A stretch of 64,000 nt of DNA from Actinernus sp. WN-2022. Taxonomy: Eukaryota; Cnidaria; Anthozoa; Actiniaria; Actinernidae. The stretch is taken from assembly GCA_030867875.1 (NCBI GenBank), contig JAOWCC010000809.1, positions 682,001 to 746,000 of the forward strand, given 5' to 3'. The position numbers and the translations under genes are program-made. Within the stretch, counting starts at the first letter, position 1; every line of letters starts with the position of its first letter. Shown here in pieces: positions 7,185 to 19,649 of this stretch. The notes beneath the pieces were generated by a model. The model did not search any database, was not told the origin of the DNA, and saw only the letters and a list, made by a program, of their open reading frames with translations.

Positions 7185-10100
7185 GCAAAGTTATTTCCCA
7201 CAATCCTTATACACTGGAAGAAGTACCACAGCAAAATGTTAGAGAGAATAAAAGCCCTTGGAAAGCCACTCACTGTATCAGGAGATGGAAGACATGACAG
7301 CATGGGCCATAGTGCGAAGTATGGAACATACACAGTCTTCTGTTGCAGTCTATCACTTATCATTCATTTCGCTCTTGTACAGGTACGTCTAGGAGATTTT
7401 TTTAATTGAAGGGTTCTGTGCAAGAACAGAGTAAGACATTAGTGACTATTGATCAAATTCCAAATTATCCTTTATATTCTTTGCTTTCTAAGGGAGAATT
7501 TAGAACTTGATGAAAAGTCACTTATATTGTTCTTGCACAGACCCCTTCAATTGCCATGTAATATTTGAAGAACATTTTATTTCCTAAACTACATTTTAGC
7601 TTGGCACAAAACCCAGTCTTCAGTTCGTTAGTTTTTAGCACCCAGTAGTTTCATAAATATATTGTCTTAAATCAATAACTCTGACATAAAATTGATGACT
7701 GTATATCTATTGTACAGCAAGGCAGTTACTAAACAACCATAGACATTATAATTTTGCTAAATATTTTTTGGTTATTTTTGCCATCTTTCTGTTTTCAGAG
7801 AAATGAAGCAGGAAGCAGTGGTGCCATGGAGTATGTTGGTTTTCAGAGGTGTATAAGCTATCTCCTTGGAAGTGGCCTGGCAATTGGCACTTTGATATCA
7901 GATCGTCATCTCTCAATAGCGAAGCATATGCGAGAAAAACTGAAGAATATCACCCACTACTTCGATCTTTGGCATTTGAAGAAATGTAAGATTTTGAAAT
8001 AATAATAAATTGTATTATTATTCTATAAACGTATAGAATAATAATGTTTATCATACATGTCTAAATAAAATTATTACATGTAGTCATGTACATGTATCAT
8101 AATTGTTATCCAACTTATTCACCAATTTTTATCTGCAGCTATCAGAAAATGCTTGAACAAAATTGCCAAAGAAAGTGGTTGTGAAGAATTACAAGAATGG
8201 ATTCAGCCTTGCCTCAACCATCTACACTGGAGTGCCACATCAACTGTCTGTGGAACAGGACGGATCATTTGGGCTAAGTTCAACTCATTTATAAGCCACA
8301 TTGTCAACAAACATGACAACCTTGCTGATCCTCTATTCAATAAGTGTGCACATGGGAGTGACATTAAATCCAGAAAGTGGCTTCATCCAGGTAAAAGTTA
8401 TTTTTAATTAACACTCTTTGGCATCACAAGTGTGGCATCACCATATGTTGGCAAATATTACATGAAACTATTTTTTTACATTTACCTATTTATCTCTGTT
8501 TCACTTACAGAGTCCATGGTGTATGAGAAAGTTGAGAAAGCACTGACCAATAGTAGGCTTGTTGCTGGAATCAAGCAGGCATCACCCCTGGCCCAAACAA
8601 GTTGTCTTGAGGGATTTCATTCCCTGCTCAATCATTTTTGTCCAAAAATGATTGCCTTCTCCTTTTCAGGAATGTTTTGCAGGTTTGTTTTATGTACAAA
8701 ATACTGTAGCTAGTAACATGATGAATGGTCACCATACACATCAGAGCCCTGTTGTTTGAAGCAAGGGTAACTTTTTCCCTAGGATAGCACCAAATCTGTA
8801 ATTGTAATCTGTACAGTTTATCTTTGGGTTTAATGAATATATAACCCCAAGGTATAGCTTACCCTTGCTTCGAACAACTGGGCCCTGTTTATTGGTGGCT
8901 GCCACCTAATTTGCATAAAACAAGTAATCTAATCCATCTAATTTTCATAATATAATTGCAAGTACATTATTTTATTTCATTAAGTTTATAGTATCACAAG
9001 CTCTTATTACTATTAAAAATAATGATGATTATTGGTTATACATTTCCTAGGCAAATTCTAGCTATCATCCACTTTAATAACAATCTTGTGAGGGAAGTGA
9101 AAAAGAAACACGATGGATCCAACCAAGTGAGGTTCATATACCCAAAGTTCAAGAATGGGGAAGCATCTGTGAGAGATGTGAGGATAAAGCCTAACTTTGG
9201 TAAGACATAATGAAGAATCTATGGGTGCATTTGATTGACCATATTCCAGACTGATAATAGAGGGAATTGGCCATTTTGGAGTCGAAAAGGCGACTGGGAC
9301 CGAGTCACTGTCAAAAAGTGGTCATTCTGTGTATTCTTGTTAGGAAAAAAATCAGTTGAATGCACCCAAATATTATACAAAATAGAGAAGCAGCTACTTT
9401 TTAGATAGTAGGGCCTGGCAGCATTAAAGAAGGCCAGCCATGCATGGGTTCACAATAATTTATCTTCAATATTTTCTGTTTGTCTGTACCTACATCTGCA
9501 TAGTTTATTTTATCTGCATAGTAAATTGTGTTATTCAAACTAATTATTTTTTAAGTATCTTTTTTGCATGGTGTTTTCTTTATATTCCTTTTTAATAGAT
9601 TATGTCGAAGAGATTTTTAACACATTCCTTGAAGCTAGTAAACAAGAAAATGCATTGATGGATGCTGCTAAAGCGCTGGTAGAAATGTCACCCCCTCCGA
9701 TGAACACGATGCTTCAAAAAGAAACCAAAGAGATGGCTTTACAAAAACAGCGGAAAAGACAAAGCATGACAGTTGAAAATGTTCCACCAACACTACCTTG
9801 TAAGTAGCTTGATATAATAATAATAAATAATAATAATAATAAATAATAATAATAATAAATAATAATAATAAATAATAATAATAATAATAATAAAACTGAC
9901 ATGCATAATAAAGTTCTCATGGCTGTTAGCTTACAAGTGTACATGCAGGGTTGTCAGTAGAAGTTCAAACAGTGTTTCACAGCTGGTTGTAGAGTAGGTT
10001 AAAATGTCAAATGGAAAATTTGGGAAAAACAAAGAACTACTTTTAACCTGACAGCCAGCAGAATTTGCTGGTTGCCAGCTACTACTGACGAAACTACATA

Positions 10101-10370
10101 CATGTATAATGCACATCAATAATTTTTATTAGTAACAGTAAAATGGTCTAAACAAAGAATTACACTATTTACAGTGACTTCACCCTCACACTTATTTTAT
10201 ATTGCTGATTCACAGTGTCGGAGGTGCTTGCGCAAGAGGCCAATACAAGTGAGAGATGCTCATGCAAAAGAAAGAAGGCTCCCCCTCATTGTTTACAATG
10301 CAAGAAACCAATGAAAGGCCACAGTAAAGTCAGAGATTGTCCCAAAAACAAAGAGAATCGGGAGCCATGA
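7185..10370 (+). CDS. Multi-exon transposase-like protein (Kolobok-like?), 5' end not found
   Basis: Seven exons join in frame with GT-AG introns: 7185-7382, 7799-7985, 8139-8390, 8511-8682, 9051-9199, 9599-9799, 10216-10370 (TGA). Motifs in order: VSGDGRHDSMGHSAKYGTYT (likely first catalytic Asp), TLISDRHLSIAKHMRE, ITHYFDLWHLKK, SPLAQTSCLEGFHS, IHFNNNLVRE, and a C-terminal Cys/His cluster CSCKRKK-x4-HCLQCKKPMKG ending ...CPKN. The SGDGR-DS...KYGTYT and SDRH...WH blocks belong to a family abundant in cnidarian and fish genomes with a DDE-transposase appearance. I think it is Kolobok-related but cannot confirm that. No stop or frame break occurs in the joined exons. The N-terminus, where a DNA-binding domain would lie, is not visible in the 520 bp upstream. 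It may be a domesticated gene or an intron-bearing transposon. Confidence 0.75.
9814..9896. repeat. (AAT)n microsatellite
   Basis: Runs of AAT interrupted by AAAT spacers fill this part of the intron after the sixth transposase exon. Confidence 0.9.
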
Positions 10371-12249
10371 TCTTGCAGCAACAAATAATTTGACCAAATA
10401 TAGAACCTTTTTCAACTCCATAACAAGCTCTGCAGTATTCGTGTTGTTTTTCACACAAGATTCTGGGCTCATCGAGACTGTTAAAATTGGTTTATCGGTG
10501 CACAGATGTTTAATTTGTTTTAAATTACTGTTTTCATTGAAGTGAAATTAAGTCTAGGTAGCACAAGCTTTATATGAGACTAGACAAAGTTGATTGACAG
10601 TCAGCTAAATGCAATTTTCCAAATGAGACCTGAAACGTTTAGGATTTCACTTCAACAAAAACAGTAATAAGCTGATGACCAAACCTGAGCCCACTGCAAC
10701 AATAGCTGACAATGGTTGATATGACTGAGTGACCAAGTGGGTCATGAGAAAAAACATTGGCACATGCTCCATACAAAAACAACATGAATACTGCAGAGCC
10801 ATTCTTCTCTTCTCACTCGTGATGGAGTTGAAGAAGGTTCTGCTCACAGGGTAGACCAAATATACATATTTGTTTTGTTGCTTTATAGGGACCAGTCATT
10901 ATTTTTCAGGGTATGAAAAATTAACATGAAGATGGAAAAACATAAGTACCCATTGTTTTCCAACCTGTTACTCTCTGAAAATAATGACTAGTCCCTTAGA
11001 AAGATAAAAAGTCACTGTTCAAATGAATTAATTGAATACCAACACATGTGCCATACTTGCTATTTCTAAGAATAAATTTCAGGTGTTTTTAAACATGTTT
11101 TACATTTTTTCTTGTCACTTACGATAGAATAAAAAAGGAACAAGGTACATGATTATGAATTATACAAAGGTAGAAATAGGAAAATGTATGCATGTGCTAC
11201 ATGATGGAACTGGTTGTGGAATAAAAGGATGTGCACATGTACAGCAGTTGAATGATTGTTGTGAGATTAAAATATTGATCATGAGGTACGTGTTATTGAA
11301 TCCAGGGCTGGACACTTTGGTCTGCCACTGGCCACTGGTCTGTGGAAAGACAACTGAGTAACTAAATTTTTTTTTAAAGAAAATACACTTTCCTAACCAA
11401 ACTTTATTTTCCAGCTGAACATTTAATTTCCACTGTTTGTGTCGAGCCCTGGAATGTGAAATGCATATAAACAATTTATTATATAGCTAAATAATTTTGT
11501 GGGCTAAGATCGGCCAATTTGTGGTTCATAACTTCCTGTTTGGACCAATTTTGGACTCAAAGAAATTGAAAATGCTATATAATAATTATGCGTACACCAT
11601 CAGTTATGGGCCCATGTTGGCTCCCTCCTTTTTATGGCCTGCACATTTCACCCTTAATTGGGTCATAAAAAGGCAGGGGGAAAAGTCTCCATAACGTATG
11701 GTATGGACCTCGTACTTAGTCAATAAGAGGGGAGGTTGCAGGTTTTAATAATGACTTTTTTTGGACGAGGGAATGTCAACCAGTCTTATTATGGGCATTG
11801 AAAATTGTTTTCTGGTCAGGGAATTTTCTTTTCCTGATGGGTGGCAACCATGGTTACACATTTCAACTTATGTGTTTCTGGGAATACATATCAGTTTCAA
11901 TTATTATCCTCATATCCAGTGAAGTTGTTATCTCCAGAGAGCTCTTTCCTTATAATATTATACGCACAACCAGGCAATGAAATTCTCTTTTGACCCAGGT
12001 ATCCATGAACCAGCTGGGTAAATTCTCTATATGCTGTGGCACGAAGGAACCTGGATATAGAGGGAACCAAAAGGATGTTTTATAGATCAATATTATTAAT
12101 GAAGTTATATAATAATGCTTTTCTTGGCCTTCTCCCTGTCTGTTTTTGTTGTGCTAAACATGGAAAAGACCAGGCAAGAATTAAGATGCGAAACCTCTGT
12201 CTGAATTATCCAGTATCATGAGGTATAATTTAATAATCGAAAACATCAC
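10371..12249. other. Non-coding stretch between convergent genes, with foldbacks
   Basis: It holds the 3' flank of the transposase-like gene and of the minus-strand ballast-domain gene. Two inverted repeats are visible: 10525-10670 (ATTACTGTTTTCATTGAAG against CTTCAACAAAAACAGTAAT) and 10887-10996 (separate entry). I see no other exon with coding similarity. Expected 3' exons of the ballast gene were looked for on the minus strand and not recognised. Confidence 0.5.
10887..10996. repeat. Foldback element with GGGACCAGTCATTAT ends
   Basis: AGGGACCAGTCATTATTTTT at 10887 is matched in reverse complement by AAAATAATGACTAGTCCCTT ending at 10996, around a non-repeated centre of about 60 bp. The ends resemble those at 23538-23736 (AGGGACTGGTC), so these may be one small foldback/MITE family. 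Confidence 0.75.
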
Positions 12250-13130
12250 TTACTTATCTTCTGAGCCAGTTTGTCGATATTTGCTTCCATCCATAGTTTT
12301 GTATTTGGCCGCTGATGAGCGCAAGGACCAGCGATTTAGGCATACAGCATTAAATCCTGGATGCAGAGTTATACAAATGGGTGGCGTTTCTACTTCTTGG
12401 ATCACTAGCTCACTTTCTAAGGATTCTTTACATCGCTCTAGTTCATGGCAACACTGACACTCTTGAGCATTTTGTAGACGATCTACTCGACAATTACCAC
12501 ATCGGCACCTGTTGAGGTCGGATTGGAGTACGACTTTTAGGTAGTTTATAGGGACCAGTTTAGTGGAAACTAGCAAACAAGAAAATGGAACTTCCAACTC
12601 TGCCAAACCCTAGACTGCGAACAGTCCCTCCTTTTCCCTCCATTGATTGTAATCTGTTCGCTCGCTCCGCTCGAAAATTACTATCAATGGAGGGAAAAGG
12701 ACGGACTGTTCGCAGTCTAGCCAAACCCAAACAATGTCAAGGACATGAAAACAAGCTACTAAGAGCATTTGTTTGATATGGTATCTTTTTAAAGTATTCA
12801 TCGATTGTGAAGTCTTCTGAAGCTCGCTACTTGTAAAAATTAAGGCAAAGTCGCAAACGCGCGCACGTAAACAACTAGAAATTTATATCGTAAAACATAC
12901 CACATGCCGATTGCTACGACTCCATCAAGTCGATTTTGTAATCCTCTCGTGTGTTCCTCGATTCTTTCCCTCTCCTGGTTGTATTCTTCTAACCACTGTT
13001 CGTCAGCAATCGGTTCGTCAGAATATGGTCCTTCAGCTTCAGCTGGGAGCGATTCAGAATCCGATGCCGACTGTTGTTCGTGTTCCATTTCTGACAAATA
13101 ACTACTTTCATCGCTCTGAGTAGCAGTCAC
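12250..13130 (-). CDS. P2X7-type ballast (Cys-rich zinc) domain protein, probably partial
   Basis: Exon 1 is 13130-12901 (from ATG; acidic, Ser-rich, ending LQNRLDGVVAIGM) with donor GTATGT. Exon 2 starts at 12508 after CTCAACAG. The junction rebuilds W-C-R-C-G-N-C in frame. Exon 2 carries CRCGNC, ECQCCHELERC and ICITLHPGFNAVCLNRWSL, the Cys/His pattern of the C-terminal intracellular ballast domain of P2X7 receptors. That domain is also found alone in many invertebrate proteins. No ion-channel segments are present, so this is not a receptor. After SEDK the frame meets TAA at 12250-12252, but a good donor GTAAGT (12253-12248) overlaps it. The family normally continues with an aromatic/basic stretch, so a further exon may be missing or unrecognised. 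It is convergent with the transposase-like gene, and the intron contains a foldback. Confidence 0.7.
12611..12720. repeat. Foldback element with a CGCTCGCTCCGCTCG loop
   Basis: TAGACTGCGAACAGTCC...TTTTCCCTCCATTGAT (12611-12648) is mirrored by ATCAATGGAGGGAAAA...CGCAGTCTA (12683-12720). The loop TTCGCTCGCTCCGCTCG resembles that of the foldback at 37338-37480. It lies in the intron of the ballast-domain gene. Confidence 0.85.
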
Positions 13131-13427
13131 TCTCGTAATCTAGACAAGCCATTATCCTTATAAAGTTTTTCTTTCAAGTGGATGTAGTTTTCTTCAAAAA
13201 GTCAAAGTTTGACTGATAAACAAAGCTTGCTCTACAACCAGTCAGACGCGCGTAGTCAAAACAGTGCTCCGATCGCTTCCCGAATAACGTCACTAGGTAC
13301 CAGACTCCAAAGACTCGGCCAAGTGAACAGGGCGTGGTAACTTTGAGATCTTTAAAGCCGCATAACAGGGTGAAGATGAGGTCATTGAAATATTTTTTTT
13401 GGGAATTCATACCTAGACCCTTCATAG
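13131..13427. other. No gene recognised; 5' flank of two divergent elements
   Basis: This is the upstream flank of the minus-strand ballast gene and the left boundary of the BEL-type sequence. No 5' LTR ending in CGGAACA, as expected from the 3' LTR, could be found here. The retrotransposon therefore appears 5'-truncated near 13428. Confidence 0.5.
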
Positions 13428-16400
13428 ATACCGAATCAACACTTTAAGCTAGAGAAACCCAAGTTACCCAGATTTAGTGGAGATGTAAGAGAATACACTA
13501 TTTTTAGATCGGATTTCAAGCACGCTATCGAGAAAAGATTCAGAAAACGAGACGCGATAACGATGCTCCGCATGTGTTTGAAGGCAAACCCGCTAGAGTT
13601 AATCAAGGGGATTGGGACCGACTATGATGCTGCGTGGGATTATTTAGACGCTATTTACGGGGACCCGCGCTTTGTTTCAGACACGGTCATGCAAGATATT
13701 ATGACGTTTAAGAACTTAGAAGAAGCTGAAGATGCTCGATTTTGTGACCTTGTACACTTAGTCAATCGAAGTTACAACACGTTGAAAGAAGTTGGCCAAC
13801 CAAGTGACATGGATAACAGCCACGTGCTGTCCATAATAGAACGGAAAATGTGTGCGGATGACAGAAAAGTCTGGTCCAGAGATCTAGAAAGAGAAAAGAA
13901 ACCTGCTACACTGCAAGCGCTGTTAAGCTGGATGTCTATTGAGATGAAATCCAGAATGAGAGCCACAGCCCCCATCAGAGCAGGCACACCAAACAGGCGC
14001 CATATCAACCACTTTAATGTGGAAGAAGAAAACAAGGACATGTCTCTGAGACACAAGTGCTGGATATGCAAGGAATCTTCGCACTGGCCAGATCAGTGTC
14101 AGAAATTCGCTGCCCTCGGGATCGACGAGCGAGTGAAAACAGCCAAGGATAATCACGTTTGTTTCAGTTGTTTGAAGATAGCAGGAAGGAATCACAATAT
14201 GGAAAACTGTACTAGAAGCCGACAATGTTCGAAGACAGAGAGCGGCGTCCAGTGTCAGCAAAAACACCATCCGCTGCTCCACAAGAGCAACTCAATCAAG
14301 ATAGGCGTCGCCATGGCAACCAATGCAACTGAGGCTGTGCTTCCAGTTCTGACTGCAAATATCACAGGTGAAGGTGGGATTTTCAAGCGAGGAAACGTAC
14401 TGCTAGACTCCGGGGCGCAAGTTAGTTTAATCCGACAGTCAACGGCGGAATCCCTCGGCCTAAAGGGCAAGGAAACCACGGTCACGATTACCAAAGTAGG
14501 CGGAGAAGACGAAACCATTAAAACTAAAGTGTACAAAGTGCAACTTAGCTCAGTAGATGACAACAAGAAATTCACAGTTAAAGCATTAGGAATTCCAAGC
14601 ATAACCGACGAGCTCGAGTCAGTCAAGACGTCAAGCCTACCAGATCAGTTCGGTCTACCGAATACACGCTTTCGCCGGGGAAAAGGTCACGTAGACGTTT
14701 TGATTGGCATCGACCACGCCCTGATGCATACAGGAGAAACAAGACAGTCCGACCACCTGCTTGCACGCCACTCTCCACTCGGTTGGGTCGTTTTTGGAGG
14801 GAGACCAGATGAAGAGTCCTCACCGGCTGGACACATACTACACGTGGAGTACGCTGCCCCAGTGGACATGACGGACTTCTGGACTACCGAGACAATGGGA
14901 GTGGAGGTCAAACCCTGTGTCTGTGATGCAGACAAACTAACACAAGCGGAAAGAGAAGAGGAGAAGTTAATAGAAGAGTCGTGCATCAAAGTTGGAAATC
15001 AGTGGATGGTTAAGTACCCATGGAAGAAGGACCCAAGTCTACTACCAGATAATAAAGGCTTGGCACTGAAGCGCCTGGAATCGACAGAGAAAAGACTAAA
15101 GAAGAACCCAGAACAAGCCAAAGCTTACAATAATCAGATAGTAGAAATGAATAACATGAACTTTGCTCGAAAGCTGTCCAAGGAAGAGATGGAATCGTAC
15201 AAAGGTCCAGTCCATTATTTGTCACATCACGCCGTACTCAGGCCCGAGAAAAAGAGTACACCCGTGAGGCTGGTTTTCAATAGTTCATCGCTATACCAAG
15301 GCCATAGCTTAAATGATTACTGGATGAAGGGCTCTGATCTCCTAAACAGTCTCTTTGGAGTCATTCTGCGATTTAGAGAAGAAAGAGTAGTAATCGTAGG
15401 AGACATATCGAAAATGTACCACCGCGTTTTGATTCCAGAGCAAGATCAGCACGTCCATCGATTTCTATGGCGAAACCTGGAGGAAGATAAAGAGCCTGAT
15501 GTCTACATGAAAACGGTTCTCACATTTGGATATAAGCCTGCTCCCGCAATGGCCCAAATCGCACTAAGGAAAACAGCACGGGAAAGCAAAGACGTCCTAC
15601 CAAGAGCAGCGAAAGCACTGGAGAAGAACACCTACATGGACGACATTTGTGACTCTGTGACAACAGTAGAAGAAGCGCGAAGGCTGACTGAAGATATTGA
15701 TAACGTTCTAAGAAAGGGAGGTTTCAAAGTTAAAGGCTGGGTCTCCAACAAATCACTGAAAGACGGTGAGCAGAAAGAAGTTGCGGAGGGGATGTCAATA
15801 TTTCAAGAGGAAATTGAAGAAAAGGTGCTAGGCATAGCATGGAACAACAAGACGGATCAGTTGTACTTCAAAGTCGAATCCGCGTTGCTAAAGTCAATCA
15901 TTACGAAGGATCCGAATCAGGCAGATGTGAAGCTAACGAAGAGAATGCTGTTAAGTCAAACAGCGCGAATCTATGATCCCATTGGATTTGCCGCCGCGTT
16001 TATTATCAGAGTGAAGATAGGAATGCAAGAGCTGTGGCAGATTGGAGTAGGCTGGGACGAATAACTCCCTCCAGCAATCCAGGAAAAGTGGCTCAAGCTA
16101 CTCAAGGAGATGACGGAACTCAATGGCGTCACATTCCCGCGACACCTGTTATTCGTTGATGAGGCTACAGACGCGCCAGCACTATGCGTGTTTTTCTGAC
16201 GCATCTGAAGAAGCTTTCGGAGCATGTGCATACATTAGGACCAGAAAGAGCGACGGCACGTACGAAGCTAAACTAGTTGCAGCCAAATCGCGAGTAGCGC
16301 CTTTAAAGCAGCTGAGTATCCCACGCCTAGATCTGCAGGCCGCAGTTCTAGTATCGCGCCTCGCGAAAACCGTGCAGGAAGAATCGAGAATACCGTTTCA

Positions 16401-18182
16401 AGACGTCTACTTCTTCACGGACAGCACAATCACGCTAGCCTGGATCCAGAGTCAGTCACGTATGTTCAAGCCATTCGTTTCGTCACGAGTAGGAGAAATA
16501 CAGAGCAACTCGAACCCACGTCAATGGAGATCATCCCGGGAGAGGTCAATGTAGCAGATGATGTGTCGAGAGGAATTCACGTGAGCAACCTCGCGGGAAG
16601 ATGGAGTGACGGGCCGGAGTTTCTGCAACGACCAACAGAGTTCTGGCCCCAAGAAGTAGAGCAACCAGTCTCAGAAGAGCATATGGAACGCCGTCGAGTA
16701 GAAACGGTCTACCAAGTAAGCGCCGCAGAAAGACCAATCGATCCCGAATCGTTTTGAAATTGGAGGATACTGATTCGAGTTACAGCACGTATCCAGAGAC
16801 TAGCAAAGAAGATACGCTTGAGAAAACACGGCCAAGAAGGAGTAGAGGGTCCATTAGCATCCGAAGAGCTAAAGAAAGCAGAAATGTTCTGGATCAAGAA
16901 TGCGCAAAGGAGTCTACATAGCCGCATGACAAAGGGCGAATTCAAGTCGTTAAGCCCGTTCGTAGATGACAAGGGTGTCATCAGAGTTGGAGGAAGAGTC
17001 GACCCAGCCTTGGTGTCATATGTGAGGAAACACCCAGCCCTTCTCCCGGACAAGCACTGGGTATCGCTGTTAATAACAAGAAACGTACATCAACTCGGGC
17101 ACCCAGGAGTAGCGACTACAACCGCCAAAGTAAGGCTACAGTACTGGATCCTGAAAGGCAACAAGCTACGTAAAGCAGCCAGGTTCCAGTGTGTCTTCTG
17201 TAGGAGGTTTGCGCACAAGGCTGAGTGTCAAGTAATGGCAGAACTACCTGGACTACGCCTAGCTCCCCACACTCCGCCATTCTACTATACAGCGTGTGAC
17301 TACTTCGGGCCGATGAATGTCAAAATCGGACGAAACAAAACAACGAAGCACTACGGAGTAATTTTCACCTGTTTAAATAAAAGGGCAGTCCACCTTGAAT
17401 TAGCAGTTGACCTTTCTACGATGGAGTTTATGCAAGTTCTAAGGAGATTTCTCTCCATACGCGGTCAACCGTCGATCATCATGAGTGACAACGGAACCGA
17501 GATGGTTGGAGCCGCAAGGGAACTAAGAGAGATGATTGAAGGGTGGAATATCGATGAGCTCCGAGAGTTTTGCGCAGAGAAAGAAATGAGGTGGATATTC
17601 ACGATACCTGCAGCTCCACACCAGAACGGCAGCGTAGACGCACTCGTGAAAACCTGCAAAACGGCGCTAAAGAAAGCCATAGGCGACCAGGTCCTGACAC
17701 CATTTGAATTGTATACCTGTCTCCTCGAGGTAGGAAACCTAGTCAATCAACGCCCAATCGGCCGCCTACCTAACGATCCTGACGACGGATCGTATGTGTG
17801 CCCAAACGACATGCTGTTGGGACGAGCCTCGCCTACAGCACCACAAGGACCATTCAAGGAGACGAAGAATCCGCGAGAAAGAGTGCAGTTCGTCCAGAAG
17901 ATAGTCGAATCTTTCTGGAAACGGTGGAGTAGAGATGTCTTTCCAACGCTGATTCCACGAAAGAAGTGGCACGCTGAGCGGCGTGACGTGCGAATCGATG
18001 ACATCGCTGTGCTATCGGACAATCAAGTCTTCCGCGGAAAATGGACCATCTGTCGAGTGATTGAAGTGTTCCCAGGACCAGACGGACGGGTCAGGAATGT
18101 GAAGGTGAAGACAGCAGAAGGCGAATACAACAGACCGGTGACCAAGATCGCCGTAATCTACCCAGCTGAGGGATATAACTGA
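13428..18182 (+). pseudogene. BEL/Pao gag-pol, disrupted
   Basis: The frame is open from 13428 (stop TAG at 13425), before the first Met at 13563. In order: gag-like helical region (KLPRFSGDVREY, YGDPRFVSD); knuckles CWICKESSHWPDQC and CFSCLKIAGRNHNMENC; aspartic protease VLLDSGAQVSLI; RT with VRLVFNSSS and TYMDDICDS; RNase H FSDASEEAFGACAY; integrase with H-H-C-C zinc binding (HQLGHPGVATTT, CVFCRR), TACDYFGP, IIMSDNGTEM and QNGSVDALVK. The DDE third acidic position sits in a D (SVDAL), as is usual for BEL where E/D varies. Lesions: TAA 16062-16064, an extra T near 16187, a missing base near 16529, and TGA 16755-16757. The integrase part from 16818 is open to TGA 18180-18182. Confidence 0.9.
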
Positions 18183-18249
18183 ACAATGCAGGAGAAGCAG
18201 ATTGACGTCAATTAGAGGAAAAGGACTACGCCCTTTTTGGGGCGGAGAA

Positions 18250-18671
18250 TGTTCCGATAAGTTTTGTTATTATATTTGATTGATCTTGATTGACATTTAA
18301 TAGGATCAGATATCGCACGCATAGTCAGTGTTTACGCAATCCGTAACAGGAAGAGCAAGGACTGCGAGAGCTAATCCGTAATCAGAGAAACTGTAAGCTA
18401 ACCTGGAAACGAAAGGATCAGAGAAAACTGTAAGCTAACCTGGAAACTAAAGGAGAATTAATACCCGCCACAGAAGTAAGTGATTCGCATTGATTTCGCC
18501 TATTATATTATTGTACAGAATACTAGCACAAGATAACCAGAGACTCATGATTTGTTTCAGATTGAATAATTATCAAGTAACACGGAAATCAATATACGAG
18601 ATTCAAGGAAATAAAGTACGACGATATAATTATACGATTTGTGATGGAATTCAATGGGTTTAAACGGAACA
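18250..18671 (+). repeat. 3' LTR of the BEL/Pao element
   Basis: Begins TGTTCCGATAAG directly after a purine-rich run and ends ...TTTAAACGGAACA. The outer 7 bases TGTTCCG/CGGAACA are inverted repeats, as expected of an LTR. The end is set by this symmetry, since there is no second LTR to compare. Inside is a short direct duplication (GAAACTGTAAGCTAACCTGG at about 18387 and 18427). Confidence 0.7.
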
Positions 18672-18855
18672 GCTGGGACAACTTTGTCAAATTCCTTTCT
18701 GATAAATTACAGAAATTTCAAAATAGGGCCGCGAGACTAATTATTAGAATGATAAAGTGTCCGAAGACTACTGCAATGCTGATCAAATACAACGCTTGTC
18801 GAGGTTTATGCGATATTTCGGCTGGCCAGTACCAGCCTTCTTCAGGTTTATTTTA
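18672..18855 (+). mobile_element. LINE reverse-transcriptase tail fragment plus Penelope-type hairpin
   Basis: The frame over 18672-18790 reads SDKLQKFQNRAARLIIRM, the LQ-x-Q-N-R-AAR signature of the C-terminal region of CR1/L2/RTE-type LINE ORF2. It then abuts GATATTTCGGCTGGCC-x-CCAGCC at 18811-18850, the hairpin found at ends of Penelope-like elements, in reverse orientation here. Two unrelated fragments are joined next to the BEL LTR. Confidence 0.6.
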
Positions 18856-18899
18856 CAGTGGAGGTCACAAATGGATACAAGGCTTATATAAATTGTTAA

Positions 18900-19640
18900 T
18901 TACGTAACTATGAGCGGAAATTACAAAATTGATGACATATGTTTTATACAATAGTAACACATAAAAGGAAATTACGAAATAGATTTGAAAAGATAGTGCA
19001 GACGGCGAATTACATTTCATCACGTCTATTCACGTGATTCACGTGCTTTTCTCACGGAATCGCGTTTAGAATAGATGATTTCTAAAGCACAAGCGACAAC
19101 GCAGATACAGTGAATACATTGCTCATTAGGAGTACTTTGTGATTAATGTGTCTGCATGTTGCTTACGCTGTATGCTTGCGTGACGGCAGCCAAACTAGCC
19201 GCCAGAAATTAAAAGACTAATCACGATCATAATCACATCTAGCCAGTAAATATGGAAAGCACTGCATGTGTAGATTTATTCTTGTACCGAGTTGATGTTT
19301 TCCTTATAGACGTCCTTGATTTTCGGTTATTTTTAATTAACCAATCGTTCATGTTCCATGTTTATGTTCTCTGATATAAACGTCCCAAGTGTTCCAGATA
19401 TCAAACATAGACATGGAAAATTAATTTTATTGACATCCCCCAAAGCAGATCGGATAGAACCGATAGTAGTTATCTGTGTACTCTATCTTGAAAGATGTCC
19501 TTACATCATCACCCGAAAAGGATGAACCAGAAGACGAGACAATGTTTGCCGCAAATTTAAGCCAAGGAATAAGGTATTCAAAGAATAGATAACTTGAAAT
19601 AAGTGTTTTATCTTTGGCTGTACACGACGAAAACATGACT
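18900..19640. other. No gene recognised
   Basis: AT-rich intergenic sequence. Around 19340-19420 is a phrase related to the ends of the 21.8/26.2-kb repeat family (CATGTTCCATGTTTATGTTCTC...ATATAAACGTC). No exon is supported. Confidence 0.4.
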
Positions 19641-19649
19641 CCTCCAGGA

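Larger units (their letters stand above)
13428..18671 (+). mobile_element. BEL/Pao LTR retrotransposon, 5'-truncated, with 3' LTR
   Basis: Gag-like sequence, two zinc knuckles, aspartic protease, reverse transcriptase, RNase H and integrase occur in BEL/Pao order in one near-continuous coding stretch. It is followed by a G-rich putative polypurine tract (18233-18249) and a 422-bp LTR. No 5' LTR and no gag start are visible. The element contains two nonsense codons and two one-base frame breaks and is inferred to be immobile on its own. Confidence 0.9.

Noticed and set aside
12250..13130. A P2X7 receptor gene
   Set aside because: Only the ballast domain is present. No transmembrane segments or ATP-binding ectodomain are found.
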